The notes under the pieces are model-generated. The model was not told the DNA's origin. It did not search any database and saw only the letters and a program-made list of their open reading frames with translations. A DNA stretch of 64,000 bases from Owenia fusiformis (Eukaryota > Annelida > Polychaeta > Sabellida > Oweniidae), in NCBI GenBank assembly GCA_903813345.2, contig CAIIXF020000012.1:7215615-7279614 (forward strand). Direction: 5' to 3'. This document shows positions 11,241 to 23,362 of this stretch, piece by piece; position 1 is the stretch's first letter, and each line of letters begins with the position of its first letter. The translations under genes and the position numbers were made by a program.

Positions 11241-14200
11241 ATGAAGAAAGTGACTGCAATTGTTATAGGAGCAGGTAACCGTGGCAACAACTACGCGATT
11301 TATTCTAAAGAATGCCCAGACTTTGAGGTACTTTTTATTATTCATTGGCATTCACATTTATACTTTGGTGTAACTGGAAGTTGATGGTTTAGAGTCTAGT
11401 TAATAGCATGTAGGGATGCACATAGGCCATCTGCCTCAAACATGGATTTGCTGGAGTGAGGATTTTTCCCGGGGATTTTTCAATCTCATGTTGAAATAAG
11501 AGAATTTTCAAGAGGCCACTTTACATCAGTCGTGGATGAGAGTATACAAAATTTAAAATATACTAACTTTAGGAGATATGTATCTAAGCAATACCAGTGG
11601 CATAGCCACGGAGAAAAAAGTGACAACGTGAAAGATACACATATTTCCAAACATCTTCAAAAACTGATGATGTAAGTGCTTCGCAGTGGCGGATCCAGAA
11701 ATTAACAAGGGGGGGCCCAAATTTTTAGTCTGGAAAAAATTTTCCGCGCTTGCTTGGAAAAAAATTTTGGGCCCCTAAAACCAAAAGGAAAAATTGAGGC
11801 CCATTTTGATAAATTGGCCAAAAAAGGCGTATGTAGGCTAAATTATGCCCAAAAAGGCCCGTTTTTGAGGCCTTACTCAGACTTTTGGGCCCAAAAATTT
11901 AAAAACAATTGACCCCACTAAAAGGGAGGGGTGGGGTGGGGGGGGGGGGCATGGCCCCTTGGGCCCCGCTCGGATCCGCCACTGCTTCGTGTGCCTCATC
12001 CTAGCTTGACTACAACATTTCCATAGAAACTCAGACAAAAATACAAATGTAAATTATGATGGCAATAGAAGAATATGATGATAACCATGGGCTTTCAATC
12101 AGTTGGAATCTAGTTAAAAGCCCTTGTGATAGATAACCTTTAACACTATGAGATTATGCACAATTGAATCAAAAATTGATAAAAAACATACAATTAAATT
12201 ACAACTCAACATTGATAGACGAATATTTCTCAAAGAATGTTAAAAAAGCGATGAGGTTAGTGCCTCGTCTGCCTCATCCTGGCTACGCTAGAGAATATTT
12301 GAAACTAGCATGGGTTTTCAAACCACCATGGTTTGGGAATGATGATGAGTATTTCATGATATTTTCATTTTTTATGTTCCAAAAAACCATGGGCTTTCAA
12401 CTCTAATTGAAAGCCCATGAAAAAACCAAAACCAGATATTTTGTTGGAAAAATGTAAACCAATCTAATTGCTGATAGTTTATTCTAGATTATTGGTGTGG
12501 CTGAACCAAGAGAGAGACCTCGTAATTTGTTCAAAAAGTTCTATGAAATTCCTGATGATATGGTTTTCAAGGGTAACTATTGAAGATTTACATACATATA
12601 TTGATTTAGATTTACACAGTATGTACATGTAGCAATATTGTAGGATGTGACAGCTGTGGCTGATTCATCTATCTGTCTAACTGTCTGTACAAACATTTTC
12701 ATCAAAACTGCTACAGGTATCAGTTTAGAATGTTAGGGGTACCGTTAAGGTAAATAATGATGTGGCACAAAACATTTCGTCTCGGTAGCAAATTTCTCAA
12801 ATTTTCAAATTTTCGAAATTATCAAATGAACTTGGTCATATTTTCTATCCTCATGTAATATGGGTGTAATATGGTAAATTGAGTTTTTACTAGTATGTCA
12901 CCATCATAAGTTTATATATATTGTTACGGTCTCCAACTTTTTGTGGATGGTATTTGGTGATGATGTTTGGCATTCAGTGTTTGCCAATTGGTATCTGTAA
13001 AAATGGCAGGTGGTGACATTTTGCATGTTAATGCCTTGTGTAATCATACATACATGTACACCAGCTTAGTTTTTTTTTTGTTCACAGTGTGTCTATTTAT
13101 TTATTTATTTTAATAGATTGGAGGGAAGCGATAAAACTGAAGAAATGTTCCGATGTGGCAATAATTACTATGCAAGATCGGCTGCACAAAGTAAGTATTT
13201 ATGTATGTTTATTTGAATTGGTGCTACTTGTCACAACCCAAAACATATGCTTATTGAGATTTCCGGACACATTGTTGAATGTTTTTCAATATTTTTGTTT
13301 ATATATGTCATTAAAAGCCAGGTACCTTTTGGACCATCACTGCAATATTTACAGCAATTTCAATAAAGTTTACTTTTGCAATTTGACTGTCTTTTCCAGT
13401 TTGACAATTAAGTTTTGCATGTAAAATATGAATATGTTTTTTCATGTAATATTACAATACATACCCTGGATTGCTTATTTTAGGTTTGATTGACTTAAAA
13501 TTTCACTGCCTTACTCTATAAGTGATGTACCGGATTTTCTCGCATATACGCCCCCCTAAATTTAGGCCCATGGGCCAAAAATCGAATGTAGTACGCGTAT
13601 ACGCCCATGGGCCTATAAAAAATGACTATTTATTGATTTTTTTCAATAAATTCAAGAGTATTTTGTCACTGTCATTCTGTCGTTACTTTGTTTCAACATT
13701 AAGTTCAACGCTGTGCCGTAAGTGGCAGTGTTGGATTGTTCTGTTGTTACTTTGTTTCAACATTAAGTCCAAGGTTGTAGGTGACATTTCCTTTATAATT
13801 CTTACAAAACATGCGGTAGGACTACAACAGTAGGTACGGTAGTCTTTGAGGAAGATGGCTGATGCCCACCCCGCGGTGGCTCGCAACCGTCAAAAATCTT
13901 ACCAGCACCTACCAGAACTAAACCATTGTATTCATCAGCTCTTCTCACCTTTACGCCCACTGGGCCAAAAATCGAAAGTAGTACACTTATACGCCCATGG
14001 GCGAAAAATAAGAGGTAAAATAACAGACGAAATTACCCCTTCTTTCAGTTATACGCCCAGGGCTTATATGCGAGAAAATCCGGTAATTGACTTCAACTTT
14101 CACTGCCTTACACTTTAAGAGATATAATTGACTTAGATTTCACTGCCTGTGTGTAACACTATAATTGATATGTTTGATTCAACTGCCTTACACTATGAGT

Positions 14201-17200
14201 GAAATAATTGACTTAAATTTTCACTGCCTTAAACTATTATTGATATGATTGACTTAAATATTTACTGCTTTACACTATAAGTGATATAATTGACTTCAAT
14301 GCTTACTGCCGTTATATATAATAGACTTAAAATTTCACTCCCTTACACTTTAAGTGATATAACTGACTTGAATCTTCACTGCCTTACACTATCAGTGATT
14401 ATTTGATTTAAGTCGACTTTAAATTTTACCGCCTTTCACTATAAATGATATGATTGACTTAAAATTTCACTGCCTTACACTATAAGTGATATAACTGACT
14501 TGAATTTTCACTGCCTTACACTATAAGTGATTATTTGATTTAAATTTGGCTTTAATTTTTACTGCCTTTCACGATAAATGATATGATTGACCTAAACTTT
14601 CACTGCCTTACACTATAAGTGATATGATTGAAATAAACTTTCACTGCCTTACACTATTAGTGATATAATTGACTTAAACTTTCACTGATTTACACTACAT
14701 GTATACCTGATATTTTTTCAGGAAGCAGCAGTGGCATTTGCCAATCAGAAATACAATCTACTGTTAGAAAAACCTATGGGGGTAAGTTTGGTCAGGGTAT
14801 TCATCAATAAGATCCTTTGGGGATTGGGACAAAATATAGGGGGGGGGGGGGATCAAAAAAGGAAATGCTAAAATACAGTAAAATCTGTGTATATGAAAAA
14901 CCATCTGTACTTTCAATTCATTCAATGTTAATGTTAAAATACAGTAAATTCGGTGTATATGGAATACCATCTGTACTTTCAATTCATTCAATGTTAATGT
15001 TAAAATACAGTAAAATCTGTGTATATGGAATACCATCTGTACTTTCAATTCATTCAATGTTAATGTTAAAATACAGTAAATTTGGTGTATATGGAACACT
15101 GTCTGTACTTTCAATTTATTCAATGTTAATGTTAAAATACAGTAAACACCTCTATCTGCCCTTGTTAAAAGTGTTCCTTGCAGAGAGGGTTTATTTACAT
15201 GTAAGTCTATGGAACTTGGTTCTCTTGAAAATTATTCCATTTGAAATATGGTATTCTTTACAGAGAGATGTTCCATCCAACAGGTCTTACTGTATACATT
15301 AAATTTTTTAAAAGAATATAGATGACAGTATAAGTGCTAAATTTTTGTGTGTTTGAGTTAACAGAATAAGATATTGATCATTTGAAGTATACATTGTTAT
15401 CCTTATTTCATTTTCATACACTACATGGTATTTGGTACTGCGTACACACCGGGGGCGTGCTAAGATGTGAGCTTACTGTATATCGGGTACTTTTGCCTAG
15501 TAATTTAATTTGCCAATTGCCTAACCTTTGCCAGGTTTGGAAAATTAAATGTCGGAAATATTATCTTCAAGTTAAATGTTATCCAATGGGAAGTTTCTTG
15601 TCATTAGGAAAATTATAAAATTTGAGCATTCGGCAAATTAACCACTCTGATAAGTACCACTTATACAGTATTTATAAAAGACAGTTCAGTTACAATCCTA
15701 ATAACCTTTCTGGCTTGTATTAGAGACTGTATTATAATGATTAAATTATTCATGTAGGTGTCAGCTTCTGAGTGTGAAGAGATAGTGTCAGCCTGCAAAG
15801 AGAATGATGTCATATTAGCTGTGTGTCATGTTCTCAGATACGCTCCACAGGCCCGTAAGATAAAAGAGCTCATTGCTAGTGGTGTCATTGGGGATGTTAT
15901 GAATATACAACATATTGAACCTGTAAGTATTTGGACATTTATTATACAATTTTATGAATGCATGTAATTGCCACATTTAAACCCTTTTGAATAATTTGAT
16001 TTTTCTTCTTTACATGTAAGTCTCTTAGCGCCATCGTTTTTTTCCCATGATGTCTTAATACCGATTTCTGGTCATTTCTTGAGAAGATAGCATCTGTATT
16101 CTTTGAATTACAGATAAGAAGATTTAAGACTATAAACTTTTGTAAACTTGCCCATAATAGTATAGGGGGTAGCTCAAACTTACCTTGAGAGTATGGACCG
16201 TTTGTTTCATATATATGTAGCGATGGATAAATAGATGGTAGCACATGTATTGGCTGGTCCAGAATACTATTCATAATATATAGAGAACTGACAAAAATTA
16301 CTTAATTTTTTTATTTGTTAAGTACGAGAATTTCCATTTGGATTTATGTAAAATTCCATTGGCATGTAACTATTATGTAACCACCAAAAGGTGGTGACAT
16401 AATAGTGACTAGTGACTTCAAAGGTGACGTCAATTTTTTCAAAATCATCTACAAGCTTTCAGATATTCAAATCTGACTTTATATGTAAGATTTGACCTTC
16501 TCAAGGTCAAAAGGGTCAAAAATGCCTTTTTTCAACTTCCCTCAAATTGACCAATTTTTTCACAAACATCTACAAGTTCTAAGAAGTTCAATTCTGACTT
16601 TAGATTTGAGATTTCACCTTCAATGACCTTCTCAAGGTCAAAAAAGGTCAAGAAAGTCTTTTTTCAACTTGCTTCAAATTGACCATTGTTTTTTCAAAAA
16701 CATCTACAAGTTCTCAAAAGTTCAAATCTGACTATAGATTTGACTTAAATGGCTTTCTGAAGGTCAAAAAAGATTTGTTGCAAGATTAAGATTGAGCAAA
16801 TAAATGGTGACATTTTGTCATGTTATACATATTTAAAAAAATATTAAGCTGGTTTGTGCTTCTTACATGTAAGGTACCTTCTTGCCTAATGCAAAATTAC
16901 TTAATATTTGGATAAGTTAAGTACCAGTGTTTCCATTTGGATTTATGTACAACTACATTAGCATTAAAACTGTATGATCTTGCTAACAAGTGGTTTATGA
17001 TTCAATATTTTTGTGAACCTTAAAAAAGTAAATGGTCCTAAAAGAGTATATGTAAATGGTCCTCACTTTTTAAACTTCAAGTAAATAAAAGAGAGTTTCT
17101 TCAGAATTAAATCATTCTCATATTTGAAAAAATACTAAGCTGGTTTGTGCTTGTTACATACCTTTTTGCCTTATGCTGCTATATGCAAACTTCATAGCTG

Positions 17201-20200
17201 ATTACATCACTTCCTGTGTGAGATCTTGAAAGATTCCAGCCCACTTGAAATAAGCACTGCATTTTTAAATGATCAAAGGTTACTTTTATAGGTTGGATAT
17301 TGGCATTATGCTCACTCTTATGTAAGAGGAAACTGGCGCAATGAAGCTTTAAGCAGTAGTAGTCTTTTAGCCAAATCATGCCACGACATTGACCTCATCA
17401 ACTACTGGATGTCGCATACTTATGTCGATAAAGTTACCTCATTCGGAAGTCTATCACACTTTAAAAAGGAAAACAAGGTACATCTATTGTATGTATTTTT
17501 GACCAATGGCTACTTTTATAGGTTGGTTATTGGCATTTTGCCCATTCATTCGTAAGGGGAAACTGGCGCAATGAAGCTTGTAGCAGTTGTAGTCTTTTAG
17601 CCAAATCTTGCCATGACATTGACCTAATCAACTACTGGATGTCACATACGTACGTCGATAAAGTGTCCTCATTCGGAAGTCTATCACACTTCACGAAAGA
17701 AAACAAGGTACTGTACTGTAAAACCTGTCGAAACAGAGCACCACTGGGATTGGCCAAAATTGTTCAGATAAGCAGGTGTTTCCATTTCAAGATTTTCTTA
17801 ACATAAGTCGAGTCTATGGGAGATACCAAAACTGGAGAAAAGTGTTCACGCTGAGAGGTGTTCGGATTAGAAATGTGTTCAGATTTCATTATCCATGAAC
17901 CGTATGCATTTCTGATTCATAGTCATACAGAGAAGAAAGAGAATGAGGATACAATATTTTTCATGTAGCTGATGATAATTCGTTGTAAATGAGTTTTCCT
18001 AACAATTATGTTTATTCTAAATGTATTTTCAGCCTGAAGGAGCAGGTAGCAGATGTGTTGACTGTAGCATAGAAGACAAATGTCCATATTCTGCGAAAGC
18101 ACTTTACCTCGAGAGGGCTAAACAGGTTGGTTATGTGGAGTTATGTCCCCACCACTTGGTGTTTTTATGTTATATCAAAGTGAAAATGCACGAAGGGCAA
18201 CATTAGAAAAATACATTAAGTCAAAAACGTGTATCATATCATTCCATTGTATGTTGTTGACTATCTGCATTCTTATTTTTATTGCACCATTGGGTGCTAT
18301 ATTGTTATCAGTTTTCCAGGTGGGTGTCCTGATTTATTTGGTTTACACATTTTCATGCAAATTGAATGAGGGATTGATTTTAGATCTTCAGAGATTTAAG
18401 ATTTTAGGGATAATCCTAAGTATGAAAGACTAGAAGTGGTTAGTAGATTTCGGGTACAGTAAATGTTAATGCAGCCATTTTGGATTTTCTATCCAGAAAA
18501 TTTTCTGTAAAGTCTTGTATCTAGACATATTCACCCAAACCGTTTATAGGATTGATCTGAAATTTCTGGGAATGCTGTTTAGTATGAAATGTATATCTAG
18601 ATAATGGATTGTAACAACCCTGGATAGCTAATTGCTATTTCAGCTTAGCTCAGCAGTGGTGGCTAGCTCGTATGGCTCAGCGATTGAGCATCTGTCTTTG
18701 AATCAGAAGGTCAATTGCAGCATGGGGCATTGAATTTAGCGCACCCCCTTTCATGTCTGTATCTACATGTACATATAGCTTGTTTAACTACAGCTCACCC
18801 GGAGGCGCAGGTGACCTAGCATCGTAACAGTATTTTAAATATGATGAACACATAATAAAATAATCTTAAAATCTTTCAGGGTAACCTAGGATGGCCAGTA
18901 AGTGTTGTTACTGAAGGATATGAAAATGTAGAATCGACGAAAGACTTGGAGGATATAGTGAAGGATGTGCAACAAAAGCTAGAGACAGGTCCATATGGAA
19001 GATGTGTCTATGATTGTGATAATGATGTCATGTCTCAACAGGTAGGTATTGTATTAGTATAGTTAGCCTACAGGTACATATTGATGGATCAGTGTATTTA
19101 TAAGGTGGTCTTATGTTAGTAATGTTACTATGTTACTATCATTACATTGTAATCCTAGTTACGGTTTGCTACAGCCAGTTGTCCTATATGTAAATATGTG
19201 GTCTATATATTCCTCTATATGTAAATATGTGGTCTATATATTCCTCTATAAGTAAATATGTGGTCTATATATTCCTCTATACATGTATGTAAATATGTGG
19301 TCTATAGATTCCTCTATATGTAAATATGTGGTCTATAGATTCCTCTATATGTAAATATGTGGTCTATATATTCCTCTATATGTAAATATGTGGTCTATAT
19401 ATTCCTCTATATGTAAATATGTGGTCCTATAGAACACATTGATCCTATGTTAGTATTTAAGTTAGGGGGAACTTTCTACTATACCCGTGCTATCTGACCC
19501 AAATGAGCCACCTGGTGGTGAAACTGGTAACTATGTAGCTACTCACATCTGAGTTATTACAATAGTAATTTGATGCAGGTTTTGATAAATCTTCAAGAAT
19601 GGGCTGGTTGCCACTCTTATGGAGAAGAATTTAGATCTATAATAGTTTCCTTTTAGGGGTGATGGGGTCCTGTTGAGAAGAGCAAACTCTCCCCTGGCCA
19701 AAAATCTTTCAAAAACATGCACCATTTTCAGCATTTCCAAGTGTTACAGGTCTAAATTGAACCCTTAGATTTTTTTAAAAACTGCTCCATTTGCAAAAGC
19801 TTGCTAGGGACAAGCCTCTACTATATGTATGTATTCTATATTTTCAGGTCGTAAATCTGCAGTTCAAGGAGGGTCAGACCTGCTCATTCACGATGGTAGC
19901 GTGTACTCAGAAGATTTGCGTTCGCTCAACTAAAATATTTGGATCAATGGTAAAATGAATACATACACCATTTGTTCGCTGTTCCCCAAGAATTCTATTT
20001 TCTCCAACCTATAAAAGTTTTCATCCCACCAAATATAATTTTTACGGGATATAGAAAAGCCATCTGTCAATCTGTTATTTAATTTGATTAAAATTTTATA
20101 GGCTGATGCCTACTGTAGGAACGTAGAACATCTGGTCTAAATTTTACATATTTTTAAACATAATAATATGTCCCACATATTTATTCTATTTGATCAATAT

Positions 20201-21802
20201 GTACTATAAGTTATTGAAAGAAATTGAAGTGCAATACAGGATATATTCTGCTCGAGAAATTCTATATTGGAACAAGACGAAGTCGAGCGCCAATACAGAA
20301 TATCGAGACGGAACATATCCTATATTGCACTTTAAATCATTCAATAATGTTTTGTCATGTGATCTAACGCCGATACATTTTACTTAGGAGATAATCCCTA
20401 AGAAATATTGTGTATTGTCTGTATTGCTACTGAGATTGTCCCCTCCGTACCAACTTTTCCGTATTGCTTCGGAGATGAACAATGTGGGCAATCTCAGTAG
20501 CAATACAGATTGGTACAGCACAATCAGAGGGCTTCATTTTATGGATCATACGATAAAATGTGTTATTATTGTGTTCCAGGGGCAGTTGACCTGCGATTTT
20601 GATGGTCCAGTTTACCACTTTGATTTCAACACAAAGATAACAAGTAAGTGCAGCTCTCTTCCATAGCCTGATGCAACTATGATTTCAAAACAAAGATCGA
20701 GAAAACAAATACGTCTAGCTCTCTTGTCATTTGGAATTTATGATTAAAAAGTGTGATATTTATCACTGTGTCTTGTTATTCACAGCACCCTTATATGCTG
20801 AGGAATATCTCCCATCAGGCAGCAAGATGACGGGTCATGATGGTGCAGATTACCACCTCATCAAGGCATTTGTTGAGGCTATACAGGTCAGGCATACTAA
20901 AGATGTGCTAAAATTTGGGCTCAATCTAAATGTTAGCAACTCATTTTTGAAGCCGCAGTTCTATTTTTATTTTATTTCAAATAGTATTTAGCGGCAAATT
21001 AAATTTTAAGTGTGACAATCGTGTCACGTTACATAAAATTTCTGCTTTGAAAATGATATCATCTTTGGCACAAAAAGGCACATGCTGACTTTGTATCCAA
21101 GATAACATAATGAAATGAACTTTCGGAGGTGTTGGTTCACCATCTTAAAACATGGCCTTCAGACAGTATAGCAAGGTGGCATGAATGATTAGATAGATCT
21201 CAATCAAGTAAAATGGTTTCATAACATCTTAAATCTCCTATGAAATTTGAATTTGAAGGACAGCTTTTACCATGTTGACATACAGTATATAGTTACATGT
21301 AATATCATAGAATTTAATTGTTGCAATATAGCATGCATGTCGGAGATAATCTCAAATAACTTGAAACACATGTCCAATATCTTTGTGAAACCAGGTGGAG
21401 GCATTTTTTCGAACGTTTTTCTGATATTGTACTCCTATTCAGACATTATTTCCCCAATCTCATTCCGCCATTTTGCTGTACAGTATAGCAATTTCCGAAC
21501 AACAGACCAATGAAAATTTGTCCTTCTTGAAGTGATACACTTCAGAAATATTTATGTTAATGACCATGTGTTCTCCAACATGTATCTCAAATTCGTCTAT
21601 TACATTTATGTCATTGACAAATGATGCCGTTAAAGCATTAATAATACTCTACTTTTAGACTGGTGACCGCAGCAAGATATTGAGTGGACCCGATGAAACA
21701 CTGTCAAGTCACTTGCTGGTGTTTGCAGCTGAACTTGCAAGAAAAGAAAATCGGGTTGTCAATTTGGATCAAAATGGAAGACCGATTAGTAACGTCCATT
21801 GA
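11241..21802 (+). CDS. Gfo/Idh/MocA-family NAD(P)-dependent oxidoreductase, 13 exons with an alternative exon pair
   Basis: Exons are 11241-11327, 12488-12572, 13117-13190, 14722-14781, 15758-15922, 17292-17477 (6a) or 17522-17707 (6b), 18033-18125, 18880-19041, 19848-19949, 20580-20643, 20786-20886 and 21659-21802. All introns are GT-AG. With one exon 6 the sum is 1323 nt: 440 residues plus TGA, a usual length for the family. The Rossmann fold begins at once: VIGAGNRG at residues 8-15 binds the dinucleotide. EKPMG at 98-102 is the family's EKP motif. RGNWRNE and KSCHDID (185-191) are the C-terminal-domain signature with the catalytic His/Asp region. A cluster C227-x2-C230-x5-C236 follows in exon 7, and [17 protein letters not shown] closes the fold. 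There is no signal peptide, so it is probably cytosolic. The family oxidises or reduces sugars, cyclitols and related substrates; the substrate here is unknown. A candidate AATAAA lies at 22044-22049. Confidence 0.88.
11684..11984. mobile_element. 301-bp MITE with CAGTGGCGGATCC ends and CTTCG target duplication
   Basis: The inverted ends are CAGTGGCGGATCC and GGATCCGCCACTG. The 5-bp repeat CTTCG flanks it at 11679-11683 and 11985-11989. The inside is G-rich (GGGGGGGCCC near the left end and a run of G near 11940). A second member lies at 63144-63342. It is in intron 1 of the oxidoreductase gene. Similar ends are known from hAT-type MITEs, which normally make 8-bp duplications, so the superfamily stays open. 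Confidence 0.75.
13489..14700. repeat. About 42-bp minisatellite in intron 3, split by a MITE
   Basis: The unit is roughly ATTGACTTAAATTTTCACTG plus CCTTACACTATAAGTGATAT, degenerate, with about 15 copies from 14084 to 14700 and one copy at 13489-13527. The gap between is the MITE at 13530-14083. The array ends just before exon 4. Confidence 0.75.
13530..14083. mobile_element. 554-bp MITE with TA target duplication inserted in the minisatellite
   Basis: The inverted ends read CCGGATTTTCTCGCATATA (right end reverse-complemented CCGGATTTTCTCGCATATAA). TA flanks it at 13528-13529 and 14084-14085, and the minisatellite unit GTGAT.TA|ATTGAC is interrupted exactly there. Inside, TACGCCCATGGGC and GGGCCAAAAATCGAA.GTAGTA occur twice, and TTACTTTGTTTCAACATTAAG twice. 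The TA duplication suggests a Tc1/mariner-type origin. Confidence 0.8.
14866..15145. repeat. 66-bp tandem repeat in intron 4, about 4 copies
   Basis: The unit starts ATGTTAAAATACAGTAAA and ends CTTTCAATTCATTCA. Because 66 is a multiple of three, open frames run through it on both strands (14764-15123 minus, 14817-15302 plus). These frames repeat the same 22 residues and are not genes. Confidence 0.85.
16430..16790. repeat. About 130-bp tandem repeat in intron 5, about 2.5 copies
   Basis: Each unit carries CATCTACAAG, then TCAAATCTGACTTTA, then GACCTTCTCAAGGTCAAAA and TTTTTTCAACTT. Flanking pieces near 16310-16380 and 16900-16990 (TTTCCATTTGGATTTATGTA) and near 16840 and 17135 (TAAGCTGGTTTGTGCTT) are also duplicated. 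Intron 5 has therefore grown by several local duplications ahead of the duplicated exon. Confidence 0.7.
17292..17477 (+). CDS. Alternative exon 6a of the oxidoreductase
   Basis: This exon has 186 nt, is phase 0 at both ends and has 62 codons. It runs from [10 protein letters not shown] to HFKKENK, with Leu177 and Ser180 in [10 protein letters not shown]. The acceptor is TACTTTTATAG and the donor AAG|GTACAT. It has the same length and phase as exon 6b, so either can be joined to exons 5 and 7. Confidence 0.85.
17522..17707 (+). CDS. Alternative exon 6b of the oxidoreductase, adds a CxxC motif
   Basis: This is also 186 nt, phase 0. The acceptor TACTTTTATAG is identical to that of 6a and the donor is AAG|GTACTG. 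Six residues differ from 6a (Y163F, Y167F, L177C, S180C, T206S, K215T) while about fourteen codons differ silently, as expected if both copies are under purifying selection. The change to ACSSC creates C177-x2-C180, ten residues before KSCHDID. The 44-bp spacer from exon 6a is shorter than most animal introns. Confidence 0.85.
18655..18730 (+). repeat. tRNA-derived SINE or tRNA-Gln-like relic in intron 7
   Basis: TATGGCTCAGCGATTGAGC fits an A box and D arm. TCTG.CTTTGAA.CAGA fits an anticodon arm with loop CTTTGAA (anticodon TTG, Gln type). The following GGTCAATTGC is a decayed B box. No acceptor stem pairs, so it is a tRNA-derived repeat or pseudogene rather than a working tRNA. Confidence 0.5.
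19185..19430. repeat. About 31-bp tandem repeat in intron 8, about 8 copies
   Basis: The unit is TCCTCTATATGTAAATATG followed by TGGTCTATATAT, nearly identical copy to copy, which points to recent expansion. Confidence 0.85.
20205..20560. repeat. Dispersed foldback family A, copy 1
   Basis: AAGTGCAATACAGGATATAT, then CTCGAGAAATTCT.TATTG, CGCCAATACAGAATATCG, a mirrored TATCCTATATTGCACTTTAAA and then ATTGCTACTGAGATTGTCCC form a mosaic of inverted pieces. Copies lie at 32645-33060 and 55115-55275. This copy ends about 20 bp before exon 10 of the oxidoreductase. Confidence 0.7.
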
Positions 21803-22206
21803 GCAATATCTTTGTGGCTGGCCATGTTATAAGATGCACATGCTGTCATTAATGTTTAAATGGCGTATATATTTTATGTTTGGTGACGGTGTTATATCAA
21901 CATGTCACTAGACATGGATTTATATCAATGTATGCATTCCCGTGTCTCAAACTGTCTCTTATGAACTGTTCCCGATCTCTTCTAATAATCAGTTTTAAAC
22001 AGTAATATTACAACTTCATTCCAAGTATACAGGGTGTTCAGGAAATAAAGATAATAATGTCATAACTTTTTTATTTGTTCATGGATTGCATTGACAGTTT
22101 CAGAGGTTATAGTATATCATCTGATAAGAGGCCTAAAAATGGAATTATGTAATAAGGCAAGTCTTCTTTCATATCAATGTCAGATTTAGATCAAAGATAG
22201 TACAAT

Positions 22207-22455
22207 GACGTTATTAGTATTATTAATGACCAGGACTGAAACAGCAAGAAAATCTTACGCTCTGAACGATATCTAATTTCCCGGGGAAAATTGCCGGTCA
22301 TCAAATGCATTCTTGACCGGCAATATCGACCGCCGCTATGACGTCACATAAATTTATTTTATTTATTTTTTATGAGCAATTGCTCAGGTCGATATAGTAA
22401 AATGAATGCCTTCTAAACGAGCACTAAAACCCCTAGAACTGGCCCGGCAAGGTGG
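22207..22455 (+). repeat. Dispersed repeat family B, copy 1
   Basis: Shares GACGTTATTA, CTTACG..CTGAACGATATC, AATGCCTTCT.AAC.AG.ACTAAAACCC and GGCAAGGTGGTAATAAT in the same order with 61551-61790. A tail fragment of the family (CCCGGCAAGGTGGTAATAAT) is also at about 25540-25562. The centre includes a short palindrome around TTGCCGGTCA and TGACCGGCAA. Confidence 0.65.
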
Positions 22456-22640
22456 TAATAATAGGCAATGGTTGGTTTAACCCCCGGGATTTAATCTTGA
22501 AAATTCCATATATAGTATTAAATGACAATGTGCTGGTGTTGGGTGACTTGTTTTGAACACCATTTTCAGTATTTTACACCAAATACTTATTATTTTTACT
22601 ATATTTGTATATTATATTATATATGGGGAGTTGCAATAAA

Positions 22641-23144
22641 GGCTAACACCCCAGTCACATTTGTCGTACGGTGGGCGTGCGTCGACCGCAGATCAATATT
22701 AAATCAGTGTATTTCTGCGGCGAGCGTAGGAAAACTACGGTCGCCTTGCGGCCTCCGTACGGCGTATCCAGTTTTTTACAAGCCGCAGGGTCGCCGTAGA
22801 AATTATAACTCAGAGTTATAATATTTGTTCATTTCTGAGGTCCCCGTAGAAATCAACTGGCTCAACAAGATTGAATCATTATTTGTCAATGTTTTACGAT
22901 CACTTTTCATTTGATATTACATCCTAGCACTATGAATAACATTAATAAATTGCCCCGATGTAAATAAAATGAAAAAAGTATTATTTATCAACAGAAATTT
23001 AAAGTTCACTGTGCGGCTGCCGTGGGAAATGTGACTGCAAAAGTAGGAGAGCGCAGAAATTCCACGGCGAGCGTAGAAATGTTACTGGCAGCAGAAATGA
23101 TAGACTGCAAGGTCGCCGTAGGAAATGTGACTGGGGTGTTAGCC
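22641..23144. mobile_element. 504-bp MITE with 22-bp inverted ends
   Basis: GGCTAACACCCCAGTCACAT is present at 22641 and, inverted, ends at 23144. The next bases on each side (CGTACGG and CCTACGGCGACC) are also related. GC-richer internal text repeats CGCCGTAG-type words. No clear target duplication is seen. Confidence 0.75.
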
Positions 23145-23362
23145 ACAATTGTGTTTATGTAATCTTTTAAAAGCTAATGAAGTAGATAAGTATATAACAT
23201 TGAATTTTAAAAATTTGAGCGAAGTCTGGCGGCTCAATTTAGACTGTATATTGAGACAGGTAGATCTAAGGCTAAGATCTAAGCTAAGAAAAACATATGT
23301 ACTTCGATCAGGTAAATTTTCAAGATTTAAATAATGAAGATACAGTAGCAAAATTGATTACC

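Noticed and set aside
14764-15302. Overlapping long frames on both strands in intron 4
   Set aside because: A 66-bp tandem repeat (multiple of three) keeps frames open; both strands repeat the same 22 residues and lie inside an intron.
18655-18730. Functional tRNA-Gln gene
   Set aside because: A-box and anticodon-like parts are present, but the B box is decayed and no acceptor stem forms.
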